A DNA stretch of 64,000 nucleotides. It comes from Streptomyces sp. NBC_00094 (lineage in GTDB: Bacteria > Actinomycetota > Actinomycetes > Streptomycetales > Streptomycetaceae). The translations under genes and the position numbers were made by a program. Positions 8,863 through 16,803 of the stretch are shown here, one piece after another. Numbering within the stretch: the stretch's first letter is position 1; each line of letters begins with the position of its first letter. The DNA lies in the NCBI RefSeq assembly GCF_026343125.1, contig NZ_JAPEMB010000001.1, positions 4,655,501 through 4,719,500 on the forward strand, given 5' to 3'. The notes beneath the pieces were generated by a model. It was given only the letters and a program-made list of their open reading frames with translations. It had not been told where the DNA came from and searched no databases.

Positions 8863-9366
8863 GTGTCCAGTCCAGTCTCCGGTTCGGTGAACTCTTCCCG
8901 TCGTGGCCGTCGCTCCTCCACCATGGGCGGCATGCCGCTCAACGACTTGCCCTGGTGGCGCTGGCGCATCAACGTGCGCTCGGCGCTGCACATGCTCTCC
9001 GACCCGACGTTCCACGAGACGACCTGGCTGGCCGGCCAGGAGGGGTACGGCGACGTCACCGACGCCGTCTACCGCCTCGTCGAGGACACCTGGCTCGACA
9101 ACTGGTCCGCCGAGAAGTACGTGGGCGCGGTCTTCCGCGACAGCGGTGAGGCCGCCCTCGTCGACGCCGCCGTGCTCCGCGTGCTGCGGATCATGCACCA
9201 GGTGGGCCCGGACGCGCCCGTCTCCGCGTACCTGGAGCACCAGGGCTGGCCCGAGGCCGTACGGGCCGCCCGCGAGGCACACGTACGGATGGCGCACGCC
9301 GACGGGGAGGACCCCGACACGCCCCCGCGCTCCCTCGACGTGCTCCGTATCATGACCCGGTCCTGA
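8863..9366 (+). CDS. conserved actinobacterial hypothetical protein (SCO4402-like)
   Basis: 167 residues, starting VSSPVSGSVNSSRRGRRSS. The core (MPLNDLPWWRWRINVRSALHML, TDAVYRLVEDTWLDNWSAEKYVG, LRVLRIMHQVGPDAPVSAYLEH) looks strongly conserved and soluble, with no membrane segment or catalytic motif I know. I recall a Streptomyces family named after SCO4402 with this sequence; the function is unknown. The GTG at 8863 is preceded by TACGAT (8851-8856), a good -10 hexamer ending 6 nt before the start codon, and no ribosome site is present, so the message is probably leaderless. An in-frame ATG at 8782 would read through that promoter. purU follows 60 nt later. Confidence 0.8.
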   Translation: MSSPVSGSVNSSRRGRRSSTMGGMPLNDLPWWRWRINVRSALHMLSDPTFHETTWLAGQEGYGDVTDAVYRLVEDTWLDNWSAEKYVGAVFRDSGEAALVDAAVLRVLRIMHQVGPDAPVSAYLEHQGWPEAVRAAREAHVRMAHADGEDPDTPPRSLDVLRIMTRS

Positions 9367-9426
9367 GCCGTTCCGCCTGCCGGACGGTGGACCTTCCGGG
9401 ACCCCGGGTTGTGGCAGGCTGACGGG

Positions 9427-10278
9427 ATGACCGACCAGTACGTCCTCACCCTCTCGTGCCCGGACAAGCAGGGCATCGTGCACGCCGTGTCGAGCTACCT
9501 GTTCATCACCGGGTGCAACATCGAGGACAGCCAGCAGTTCGGAGACCGGGACACGGGTCTCTTCTTCATGCGGGTCCACTTCTCGGCCGAGGCCCCGGTG
9601 AACGTGGAGAAGCTGCGGGCGAGCTTCACGGCGGTCGGTGACTCCTTCGGGATGGACTGGCAGATCAACCGCGCCGACCAGCCCATGCGGGTCGTGCTCA
9701 TGGTCTCCAAGTTCGGGCACTGCCTGAACGACCTGCTGTTCCGCTCGCGGATCGGCGCGCTGCCGGTGGAGATCGTCGCCGTCGTCTCCAACCACACCGA
9801 CTTCACCGAGCTCGTCGGCTCCTACGGCATCCCCTTCCGGCACATCCCGGTGACGAAGGAGAACAAGGCGGAGGCCGAGGCGGAGCTCCTCGACCTGGTC
9901 CGCGAGCAGAACGTCGAGCTGGTCGTCCTCGCCCGCTACATGCAGGTCCTCTCCGACGACCTGTGCAAGCAGCTCTCCGGCCGGATCATCAACATCCACC
10001 ACTCCTTCCTGCCGAGCTTCAAGGGCGCCAAGCCCTACCACCAGGCGCACACGCGCGGTGTGAAGCTGATCGGCGCGACCGCGCACTACGTGACCGCGGA
10101 CCTCGACGAGGGCCCGATCATCGAGCAGGAGGTCGAGCGCGTCGGCCACGAGGTGACCCCGGACCAGCTGGTCGCCGTGGGCCGCGACGTGGAGTGCCAG
10201 GCGCTGGCCCGCGCGGTGAAGTGGCACGCGGAACGCCGCATCCTCCTGAACGGCCGCCGCACGGTCGTCTTCGCGTAG
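9427..10278 (+). CDS. purU: formyltetrahydrofolate deformylase
   Basis: 283 residues, the usual PurU length. An N-terminal ACT domain (residues about 5-80, LTLSCPDKQGIVHAVSSYLF) is followed by the formyltransferase-like hydrolase domain. The catalytic triad is visible as Asn189 and His191 in RIINIHHSFLPSFKG and Asp227 in ADLDEGPIIEQ, with the spacing seen in PurN/PurU. It hydrolyses 10-formyl-THF to formate and THF, balancing the one-carbon pool. The ATG at 9427 gives a normal N-terminus; six codons upstream (MWQADG) are open but unlikely to be translated. Confidence 0.97.
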   Translation: MTDQYVLTLSCPDKQGIVHAVSSYLFITGCNIEDSQQFGDRDTGLFFMRVHFSAEAPVNVEKLRASFTAVGDSFGMDWQINRADQPMRVVLMVSKFGHCLNDLLFRSRIGALPVEIVAVVSNHTDFTELVGSYGIPFRHIPVTKENKAEAEAELLDLVREQNVELVVLARYMQVLSDDLCKQLSGRIINIHHSFLPSFKGAKPYHQAHTRGVKLIGATAHYVTADLDEGPIIEQEVERVGHEVTPDQLVAVGRDVECQALARAVKWHAERRILLNGRRTVVFA

Positions 10279-10289
10279 CCCCTGGAGCC

Positions 10290-11654
10290 TTACAGGCGGC
10301 TCAGGGACGCGGCGGCCGAGAGGACGTCGCGGATGGCCTCGCGGTCGCCGTCCTGGCCCGCCGCGGCCTCCTCCGGGGAGATGTGGCCGGCCACCAGCTG
10401 GCAGAACTCCACCCCGTCCATCGCCACCTGCGCCACGGCCTGCTCCGGGGAGCCGATCGCCGCCGGGGAGTCCAGCGCGATGTACCAGTGGCCGCCGCCC
10501 GCGCCCTCGACCTCCAGATGGAGCGAACGGCCGGGCGAGCCCGCCGTGACGAGGTGGCGGGCCGGGGCGGCGAGACCGCTGCGGCGGCGTCCGGCCAGCG
10601 CCGCCGGGAGCAGCCGGGCCGCCAGGTCGATCATGCCGTGCAGATGCGCGCCGCTCGGCGGGGCGTACGGGTACGCCACCGCGTTCGCGATGTCGTCCGC
10701 GTGCAGCCAGCACTCGAACGCCCGCTCAAGGAGCGAGTCCCGCAGCGGCAGCGCGAAGTCCTTGTAGGTGACCGTGAGGTCGGCCACGCCACGCCCCGCG
10801 AACGAGACCGTGCGGATCAGGGTGTGCGTCTGGTCCCGCCAGGGCCCGCGCAGCGCGCGGTTCGGCGGCCGTCCGAGCGCCGACCAGAACGCCTCGGTCC
10901 GCTCCGACGGCGACATCTCGGGCACGCCGGTGCCCAGCGGGTCCTTCAGCCCGAGCGCGCCGGAGACCAGGCCGTCCACCGCCAGCAGGTGCCCGATGAC
11001 CCCGGCGACGGTGGTCTTGCGCCGCACCACGTGGTCGTCCTCGTACCACTTGAGCCGCACGGGCGCGTGCCACTCCGACTCGCCGATGTCCCGCAGCAGC
11101 GCGTCGAGCCGGGCGGTCTCGGCGTCGTACGGGGTGACCCACTCGGGCACCGGTACGCGGGCGGGGCGCCGGCCCAGGCAGTTCTCCAGGACGCGGGAAC
11201 GCAGCAGCGGGTCCAGGTCGAGGTCGCGGTCCTCGTGGAGCAGCGCGACGGCGTCCCGCAGCCGCAGGGCCTCGTCGGCGCAGGGGGCGCACTCGGTGAG
11301 GTGGTCCTCGACGGCCTTGGTCTCCCCGGCGGAGCACGCGGAAAGCGCCCAGGCCCCGAGGAGGGACTTGAGCACGCGGTGGGTGAGCTGGGGGACGTCC
11401 GGGGTGTCCGGGGCGAGGTCCGGGACGTCCGGGGTGTCCGGGGCGAGGTCCGGGACGTGAGGCGCGTCCGGGACGAGGTCCGGGACATGAAGCGCGTCCG
11501 GTGCGTCCGGCTCGGCGGGTTCCGTGTCGGTCTCCGCCGCCCCCGGCGCCACCGGGTACGCCGTCAGGTCCGCGTGGTCGTCCGCCGACCGGCGCGGTCC
11601 CGGTATCCACGGGGCGCGTGCGACGTCGTCCGCGTCGCCGTTCGCCCCGGTCAC
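10290..11654 (-). CDS. zinc-finger anti-sigma factor fused to DinB/maleylpyruvate isomerase-like domain
   Basis: 454 residues. The first 90 are an acidic Pro/Asp-rich extension encoded partly by 30-bp DNA repeats. Then comes a ZAS-type anti-sigma domain: helix RVLKSLLGAWALSACSAGE and the metal motif His118-x3-Cys122-x2-Cys125 (HLTECAPC). Residues from about 165 resemble the DinB-like maleylpyruvate isomerase N-terminal fold (TVAGVIGHLLAVDGLVSGALG) plus a C-terminal lobe. There is no membrane helix, so the regulator is cytoplasmic and could sense thiol or redox stress through its zinc. Its GTG overlaps the sigma factor stop as GTGA (11651-11654), showing translational coupling to the sigma factor it most likely holds inactive. 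Confidence 0.88.
   Translation of the reverse strand: MTGANGDADDVARAPWIPGPRRSADDHADLTAYPVAPGAAETDTEPAEPDAPDALHVPDLVPDAPHVPDLAPDTPDVPDLAPDTPDVPQLTHRVLKSLLGAWALSACSAGETKAVEDHLTECAPCADEALRLRDAVALLHEDRDLDLDPLLRSRVLENCLGRRPARVPVPEWVTPYDAETARLDALLRDIGESEWHAPVRLKWYEDDHVVRRKTTVAGVIGHLLAVDGLVSGALGLKDPLGTGVPEMSPSERTEAFWSALGRPPNRALRGPWRDQTHTLIRTVSFAGRGVADLTVTYKDFALPLRDSLLERAFECWLHADDIANAVAYPYAPPSGAHLHGMIDLAARLLPAALAGRRRSGLAAPARHLVTAGSPGRSLHLEVEGAGGGHWYIALDSPAAIGSPEQAVAQVAMDGVEFCQLVAGHISPEEAAAGQDGDREAIRDVLSAAASLSRL
11392..11500. repeat. 30-bp tandem repeats in anti-sigma gene
   Basis: Two perfect 30-bp copies (11392-11421 and 11422-11451) are followed by a degenerate third copy. They encode PDTPDVPDLA units in the N-terminal extension. 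Being in multiples of three, copy-number change would keep the frame. Confidence 0.85.
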
Positions 11655-12232
11655 AGCGTGCGTCCGTAGCCGGGCGGCGAGGAGCCCTCCAGGGGGCGGG
11701 TGTTGGCCGAGGAGAGCAGCTGCAGCCCGAGCCGGAGGCGGCGCCGGGCCTCGTCCTCGGTGACCCCGAGGTCGGCGGCGGTCTGGCGGTAGTCGCGCCG
11801 CTGGAAGTAGGCCAGTTCGAGCGCGGCCCGCAGCGGGGCCGGCATCGAGGTCACGATGTAGTCCGCGCGGGCCGCGACGGAGGCCCGCCGCACCTTCTGC
11901 TCCAGCTCCTCGACGGAGCCCTGCCCGGTCTCCGCGTACGCCGTCGCCTCCGCCTGGCGCAGCCGGTACACGGCCTGTCGCTGCGTCAGGCGGGCGACCC
12001 ACGAGCGCATGTTGCCCTGCTTGGGGTCGTAGTCGTCGGGGTTCTCCCAGATGTAGCCGAAGACCTCTCGGGTGATCTGGTCGGCCGCGGCGTCGTCGTC
12101 CAGGACCCGGTGGGCGAGGCTGTGCACGAGCGAGGCGAACCGGTCGTAGAGCTCGCCGAGCGCGGCGGCCTCTCCGCGCGCGAGCCGCTGCTGCATCTTG
12201 CGGTCCCAACGCGGTGGTGTCTCCATCGCCAT
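11651..12232 (-). CDS. ECF-type RNA polymerase sigma factor
   Basis: 193 residues. Region 2 spans about 20-90 (ALGELYDRFASLVHSLAHRVL ... EVFGYIWENPDDYDPKQGNMRSWVARL), and region 4 about 125-180 contains the helix-turn-helix LAYFQRRDYRQTAADLGVTEDEARRRLR. Region 3 is absent, as in ECF sigmas. It directs RNA polymerase to its own promoter set and is coupled to the anti-sigma gene downstream. Two close ATGs (12232, 12226) are possible starts. A STAS antagonist gene diverges from it, unusual company for an ECF factor because STAS proteins normally act on RsbW-like kinases. Confidence 0.93.
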   Translation of the reverse strand: MAMETPPRWDRKMQQRLARGEAAALGELYDRFASLVHSLAHRVLDDDAAADQITREVFGYIWENPDDYDPKQGNMRSWVARLTQRQAVYRLRQAEATAYAETGQGSVEELEQKVRRASVAARADYIVTSMPAPLRAALELAYFQRRDYRQTAADLGVTEDEARRRLRLGLQLLSSANTRPLEGSSPPGYGRTL

Positions 12233-12392
12233 GCGAATCCTCCGTCCCCTGCCGGTCCCCGGGCCCTTCCCGCCTTCTCCAAAGTAATGCGCCGCCTCGA
12301 CGGCGCACGCCTGTTTGCCGCAAGTACGCCCTTTACCCGGGCTCGGATGGTAAGGAACGCGTCATCCCTCGGCCCGGGGGTTTCGACCCGAC

Positions 12393-12785
12393 GTGTCGGG
12401 GCAGGCGGCGTCCGTGACGACGATCGAGGTCGACGAGGACGAGCACGGCCCCTGGACGGTACTGCGTGTCCGGGGGGAACTGGACCTGGTCACCTCCCCC
12501 GGGATACGCCGCCGCGTCCACGACGCCGTCGCGGGCGGCCGCCACGACCTGGTGATGGACCTGTCCGCGGTGCGGTTCTGCGACTCCAGCGGCGTCGGCG
12601 TCCTGATCGCCGCCCGCCGCCTCCTCCGCTCCTGCGGGGGCCGCCTCCGCCTGATCCTCCCGGGGGACGAGGGCGGCGACGGCCACGTCGACCGGGTCCT
12701 CTCCGCGCTCGGCGTCCGGCGTCTCTTCGACGTGTACGAGGACGTGCCGGCGGCGGTCAGCGGGCCGGGCCGAACCGTTCCCTGA
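12393..12785 (+). CDS. STAS-domain anti-sigma factor antagonist
   Basis: 130 residues. The STAS fold is clear: LRVRGELDLVTSPGIRRRV, HDLVMDLSAVRFCDSSGVGVLIAARR, GGRLRLI and LSALGVRRLFDVYED. Ser65/Ser66 in CDSSG is the usual phosphorylation site that an RsbW-like kinase uses to inactivate the antagonist. GTG at 12393 is taken; GTG at 12414 (VTTIEVDED) is an alternative with similar support. The 3' end overlaps the convergent acyl-CoA ligase gene by 29 nt. Candidate kinase partners in the window are the ATPases at 18056 and 49911, though neither is linked. Confidence 0.9.
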   Translation: MSGQAASVTTIEVDEDEHGPWTVLRVRGELDLVTSPGIRRRVHDAVAGGRHDLVMDLSAVRFCDSSGVGVLIAARRLLRSCGGRLRLILPGDEGGDGHVDRVLSALGVRRLFDVYEDVPAAVSGPGRTVP

Positions 12786-14313
12786 GCTGGTACTTGAGCA
12801 CCTTGCGCAGGGTCTCGTTGCGGGGGAGGGCGGCCACCACCTCCAGCTGCTCCGGGAGCTTGTGGACGGAGAGTCCCGCCTCGCGGAGGAAGCCGGTGAC
12901 CGCGCCCAGGGTCAGCGGGGCGGCGCCCGGCGGCTGCTCGACGACCGCGCAGACGCGTTCGCCGCGCTCGGGGTCCGGGAGGCCTATGACGGCGGCGTCG
13001 CCGACGTCCGGGTGGCCGTGGAGGAGGTCCTCGATCTCCTTGGCCGAGATGTTCTCTCCCTTCCGGATGATGATGTCCTTGATCCGGCCCGTGAGGACGA
13101 GGTGGCCGCTCGGGGTCAGGTGCCCCACGTCCCCGGTGATGAGGAAGCCGTCCTCGTCGAAGGCGGCGGCGGTCTGGGCCGGGTCGAGGTAGCCCTGGCA
13201 GACGGCCTCGCCGCGGAGCCGGACCTCCCCGTCCCCGGTGCCGGTTCCGCCGCCCGTGCCGAGGCCGTCGCCGATGATCCGGATCTCCATGCCGGCGGGC
13301 GGACGGCCCTCGGTCGTGGCGAGGTTCTCCTCGGTGTCGTCGGGGTCGCCCATGGTGATCATCGGGACCTCGGTCATGCCGTACCCGTGCGTGAGCCGGC
13401 AGCCCAGCTCCTTCCGTACCGCGTGGTAGATCTCCGGCGGCTTCGGCGCCCCGCCGCCCGCGAGGAGCCGCAGGGTGGGGATGACCGGCTCGTCCGGCCG
13501 CTTGCGCTGCTCGGCGAGGAACATCGCGTAGAAGGCGGTGGAGCCGCCGGCGACGGTGACGCCGTGCGCGCGGTACTCGTCCAGCGCCTCGGGCAGCGCG
13601 AACTGTTCGAACATGACGGCGGGGAATCCGTACAGCAGGAGCATCACCGTGTAGTCGGGCCCGGCGATGTGCGCGTACGGGAAGGCCATCGAGCCGACGT
13701 CCTCGGCCGTCAGGCGCAGGGCGTGGGCGAGGCAGGAGCCGCCGGCCAGGAGTGAGCGGTCGGTGTGCAGGACGCCCTTGGGGTCGGAGGTCGTGCCGGA
13801 GGTCCAGTAGATCCAGCGGACGCCGGTGCCGGAGGCGGGCGGCGGCGGCAGGACCTCCGGGTCGCCGTCCGGGAGGGAGTCGTACGCCTCGAAGATCCCG
13901 CGCGCGCCGAGCCGCCGGGCCATCTCCGTGTGGTCGAAGCCGCGCCACACCCCGGGGACGGCGAAGTAGTCGGCCTTGGACTCGCGCAGCGCGAAGCCGA
14001 CCTCCTTGTCCCGGTAGAAGGGGATCACGGGCGTCTGTACGGCTCCGATGCGGGCGAGCGCGAAGGAGAGCACCGCGGTCTCGATACGGGTGGGCAGCTG
14101 CCAGGCGACGACCGTGCCCGGTCGCACCCCCATCCCGTACAGCCCGGCGGCGCAGCGCTCGGCGCGCTCGCGCAGGCCGCCGAAGGTGAGGACGCGGTCG
14201 CCCTGGAGCAGGACGGGCCGGTCGGGGGTGAGGGCGGCGCGGCGTTCGACGAGCTCCCAGAGCGTGCGGGACTCGCCCAGGGCGTGCGCGGTCTGGTCCA
14301 GGGCCGTATCCAT
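12757..14313 (-). CDS. AMP-forming acyl-CoA ligase
   Basis: 518 residues of the ANL superfamily. The phosphate-binding motif YWTSGTTSDPKG lies at 169-180, the adenylation motif GYGMTE in the middle, TGDVG and the hinge region TGRIKDIIIRKGENISAKEIE follow, and the C-terminal PRNETLRKVLK carries the catalytic Lys. It activates a carboxylic acid to its CoA thioester via an acyl-AMP. Sequence alone does not fix the substrate; the cyclohexanecarboxylate/fatty-acid-like subgroup fits best by eye. It diverges from the amidohydrolase/acyl-CoA dehydrogenase genes, and the 149-bp gap holds CTGAC-N5-GTCAG operators, so the two units are probably co-repressed and induced together. Confidence 0.92.
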   Translation of the reverse strand: MDTALDQTAHALGESRTLWELVERRAALTPDRPVLLQGDRVLTFGGLRERAERCAAGLYGMGVRPGTVVAWQLPTRIETAVLSFALARIGAVQTPVIPFYRDKEVGFALRESKADYFAVPGVWRGFDHTEMARRLGARGIFEAYDSLPDGDPEVLPPPPASGTGVRWIYWTSGTTSDPKGVLHTDRSLLAGGSCLAHALRLTAEDVGSMAFPYAHIAGPDYTVMLLLYGFPAVMFEQFALPEALDEYRAHGVTVAGGSTAFYAMFLAEQRKRPDEPVIPTLRLLAGGGAPKPPEIYHAVRKELGCRLTHGYGMTEVPMITMGDPDDTEENLATTEGRPPAGMEIRIIGDGLGTGGGTGTGDGEVRLRGEAVCQGYLDPAQTAAAFDEDGFLITGDVGHLTPSGHLVLTGRIKDIIIRKGENISAKEIEDLLHGHPDVGDAAVIGLPDPERGERVCAVVEQPPGAAPLTLGAVTGFLREAGLSVHKLPEQLEVVAALPRNETLRKVLKYQLRERFGPAR

Positions 14314-14330
14314 GACCGTACTCCTCTTGG

Positions 14331-14345
14331 CTGACGTTCCGTCAG
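14331..14345. promoter_or_regulatory. operator CTGACGTTCCGTCAG
   Basis: Perfect CTGACG-N3-CGTCAG palindrome ending 18 nt upstream of the acyl-CoA ligase ATG (minus strand). The dyad is of the kind bound by TetR-family dimers. Same motif as at 14417, 19708, 29176, 35982, 36006 and 37489. Confidence 0.75.
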
Positions 14346-14406
14346 ATCGTGCGGAGAGCGTAGAGGTCCTGCGCTTGTCGGTCCAGGGGTGCGGGGCTAG
14401 CCTGAT

Positions 14407-14431
14407 CCCGTCAGATCTGACGGGTCATCAG
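14407..14431. promoter_or_regulatory. palindrome plus operator upstream of amidohydrolase operon
   Basis: CCCGTCAGATCTGACGGG (14407-14424) is a perfect 18-bp palindrome. Its right half continues into CTGACGGGTCATCAG (14417-14431), a copy of the CTGAC-N5-GTCAG operator with one mismatch in the right arm. It lies 31 nt before the amidohydrolase ATG, where it could block that promoter. Confidence 0.7.
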
Positions 14432-14462
14432 AAACGGCCCATCGAGTTCGGGAGAGGGTCCC

Positions 14463-15662
14463 ATGAGCTCCAGCGCGGAACTGCCCCGCATCATCAGCGT
14501 CGACGACCACGTGATCGAGCCCGCCCACCTCTTCGAGACCTGGCTCCCGAAGAAGTACCGCGACCGCGGCCCCAAGGCCCTCACGGCCGGGATCGGCGAG
14601 CTCGCCTACGTCGCCGGCAAGTACCAGATCACGATGGACCCCGAAGGGCCGCCCACCGACTGGTGGATCTACGAGGACCTCAAGTTCCCGTACAAGCGCA
14701 ACATCGCCGCCGTCGGCTTCGACCGCGACGACATGACCCTCGAAGGCATCACCCGCGCCGAGATGCGCCGCGGCTGCTGGGACCCCAAGGCGCGCCTCGC
14801 CGACATGGACCTCAACCACGTCGAGGCCTCGCTCTGCTTCCCCACCTTCCCGCGCTTCTGCGGCCAGACCTTCGCCGAGGCCCACGACAAGGAGGTGGCC
14901 CTCGCCTGCGTCCGCGCCTACAACGACTGGATGGTCGAGGAGTGGTGCGGCGACAGCGGCGGCCGGCTGATCCCGCTGTGCATCATCCCCCTGTGGGACA
15001 TCGACCTCGCCGTCGCCGAGATCCGGCGCAACGCCGCCCGGGGCGTCAAGGCCGTCACCTTCTCCGAGATCCCCACCCACCTCGGACTCCCCTCCATCCA
15101 CTCCGGCTACTGGGACCCCTTCTTCGCCGTCTGCCAGGAGACGGGGACCGTGGTCAACATGCACATCGGCTCCAGCAGCCAGATGCCCGCCGCCTCCCCC
15201 GACGCGCCCCCCGCCGTCCAGGCGTCCCTCAGCTTCAACAACGCCATGGCGTCGATGATGGACTTCCTCTTCTCCGGCGTCCTCGTGAAGTTCCCGCGCC
15301 TCAAGCTCGCCTACAGCGAGGGCCAGATGGGCTGGATCCCGTACGCCCTCGAACGCGCCGACGACGTGTGGGAGGAGCACCGCGCCTGGGGCGGCGTCCG
15401 CGACCTCATCCCCGAGCCCCCGTCCACGTACTACTACCGGCAGATCTTCTGCTGCTTCTTCCGCGACAAGCACGGCATCGCCTCGCTCGACGTCGTCGGC
15501 CGCGACAACGCCACCTTCGAGACCGACTACCCGCACGTCGACTCGACCTTCCCGCACACCAAGGAGGTCGCCCTCGACCACGTCCAGGGCCTCGACGACG
15601 AGACGATCTACAAGCTCATGCGCGGCAACGCCATCCGCATGCTGGATCTGGGAATCGTCTGA
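14463..15662 (+). CDS. amidohydrolase-2 family metal-dependent hydrolase/decarboxylase
   Basis: 399 residues of the ACMSD/LigW-like TIM-barrel family. The N-terminal IISVDDHVIEP is the family's metal motif with Asp in place of the first His; NMHIGSSS at about 235 supplies the barrel His, and ETDYPHVDSTFP near 350 carries the catalytic Asp. Members hydrolyse or decarboxylate ring carboxylates and cyclic acyl intermediates. ATG with GGAGAGGG upstream. Its stop overlaps the next start as TGATG, so it heads an operon with two acyl-CoA dehydrogenases. The exact reaction is unknown. Confidence 0.88.
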   Translation: MSSSAELPRIISVDDHVIEPAHLFETWLPKKYRDRGPKALTAGIGELAYVAGKYQITMDPEGPPTDWWIYEDLKFPYKRNIAAVGFDRDDMTLEGITRAEMRRGCWDPKARLADMDLNHVEASLCFPTFPRFCGQTFAEAHDKEVALACVRAYNDWMVEEWCGDSGGRLIPLCIIPLWDIDLAVAEIRRNAARGVKAVTFSEIPTHLGLPSIHSGYWDPFFAVCQETGTVVNMHIGSSSQMPAASPDAPPAVQASLSFNNAMASMMDFLFSGVLVKFPRLKLAYSEGQMGWIPYALERADDVWEEHRAWGGVRDLIPEPPSTYYYRQIFCCFFRDKHGIASLDVVGRDNATFETDYPHVDSTFPHTKEVALDHVQGLDDETIYKLMRGNAIRMLDLGIV

Positions 15663-16795
15663 TGGACCTCGCCCACAGCGAAGAGGAGGAGGAGTTCCGG
15701 GCCCGGCTGCGCGAGTGGCTGGCCGCGGTGCTGCCCACGCTCCCGGCCCGGCCCGACCCGCTCGACTGGCCGGCCCGGCGGGCGTACGACTGCGGCTGGC
15801 AGCGCCGGCTGTACGACGCCGGGTACGCGGACGTCCACTGGGACGCGTCACCGACCCAGCGGCTCATCTTCCTGGAGGAGACCGAGCTCGCCGGGGCGCC
15901 CTACGTCGGCGCCAACTTCGTCGGACTGCTCCACGCCGGCCCGACGATCGCCGCCGAGGGCACGGCCGGGCAGCGGGACCGCTGGCTGCCGGGGATCCTG
16001 CGCGGCGACGAGGTCTGGTGCCAGGGCTTCAGCGAACCCGAGGCCGGCTCCGACCTGGCCTCGCTCCGCACCCGGGCGGTCCGGGACGGGGACGCGTACG
16101 TCGTCAGCGGCCAGAAGATCTGGACCTCGCACGCCGAGGTCGCCGACTGGTGCGAACTCCTCGTCCGTACGGACCCCACGGCGTCCAAGCACCGGGGCAT
16201 CAGCTGGCTCGCCATGCCCATGGACGCCCCCGGCGTCACCGTACGGCCGCTGCGCACCCTCGCCGGGTCCACCGAGTTCGCCGAGATGTTCCTCGACGAG
16301 GTGCGGATCCCCGTCGGGAACCGGGTGGGGGAGGAGAACGACGGCTGGCGCGTCACCATGGTGACCCTCTCCTTCGAACGCGGCACCGCGTTCGTCGGCG
16401 AGGTCGTCGCCTGCCGCCGCCTCCTCGGCGAACTCGCCCGTACGGCACGGAGGAACGGCACCTGGGACGACCCCGTCCTGCGGCGGCGGCTCGGCAGGCT
16501 CTCCGCCGAGTTCCAGGCCCTGTGGCGGCTCACCCAGGCCAACGTCAGCGAGGCCCAGGCGACGGGCGGGGTGCCCGGCGCCGGCGGCTCCGTCTTCAAG
16601 CTGCACTACTCGCACGCCCGCCAGGAGCTGTACGAGGCCGCCGCCGCCGTCCTCGGCCCGGACGCGCTCGACCTCGGCCGCGACTGGACCCTCGACCGGC
16701 TGTCCTCGCTCTCGTACACGATCGCCGCCGGCACGTCCCAGATCCAGCGCAACATCGTCGCCGAGCGCATCCTCGGCCTTCCGAAGGGACGGTGA
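15662..16795 (+). CDS. acyl-CoA dehydrogenase, large subunit-like
   Basis: 377 residues. The acyl-CoA dehydrogenase fold is clear: VWCQGFSEPEAGSDLASLRT binds FAD, then VSGQKIWTSHAEVADWCELLVRT, and the C-terminal AGTSQIQRNIVAERILGLP. At the position where many members carry the catalytic Glu (YEGTS-like), this protein has AAGTS, so it may depend on its partner. The following gene encodes a shorter dehydrogenase. Such unequal pairs form alpha2beta2 enzymes in actinobacterial steroid side-chain degradation, and the same is likely here. The start ATG overlaps the amidohydrolase stop. Confidence 0.92.
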   Translation: MDLAHSEEEEEFRARLREWLAAVLPTLPARPDPLDWPARRAYDCGWQRRLYDAGYADVHWDASPTQRLIFLEETELAGAPYVGANFVGLLHAGPTIAAEGTAGQRDRWLPGILRGDEVWCQGFSEPEAGSDLASLRTRAVRDGDAYVVSGQKIWTSHAEVADWCELLVRTDPTASKHRGISWLAMPMDAPGVTVRPLRTLAGSTEFAEMFLDEVRIPVGNRVGEENDGWRVTMVTLSFERGTAFVGEVVACRRLLGELARTARRNGTWDDPVLRRRLGRLSAEFQALWRLTQANVSEAQATGGVPGAGGSVFKLHYSHARQELYEAAAAVLGPDALDLGRDWTLDRLSSLSYTIAAGTSQIQRNIVAERILGLPKGR

Positions 16796-16803
16796 CCCCC
16801 GCC

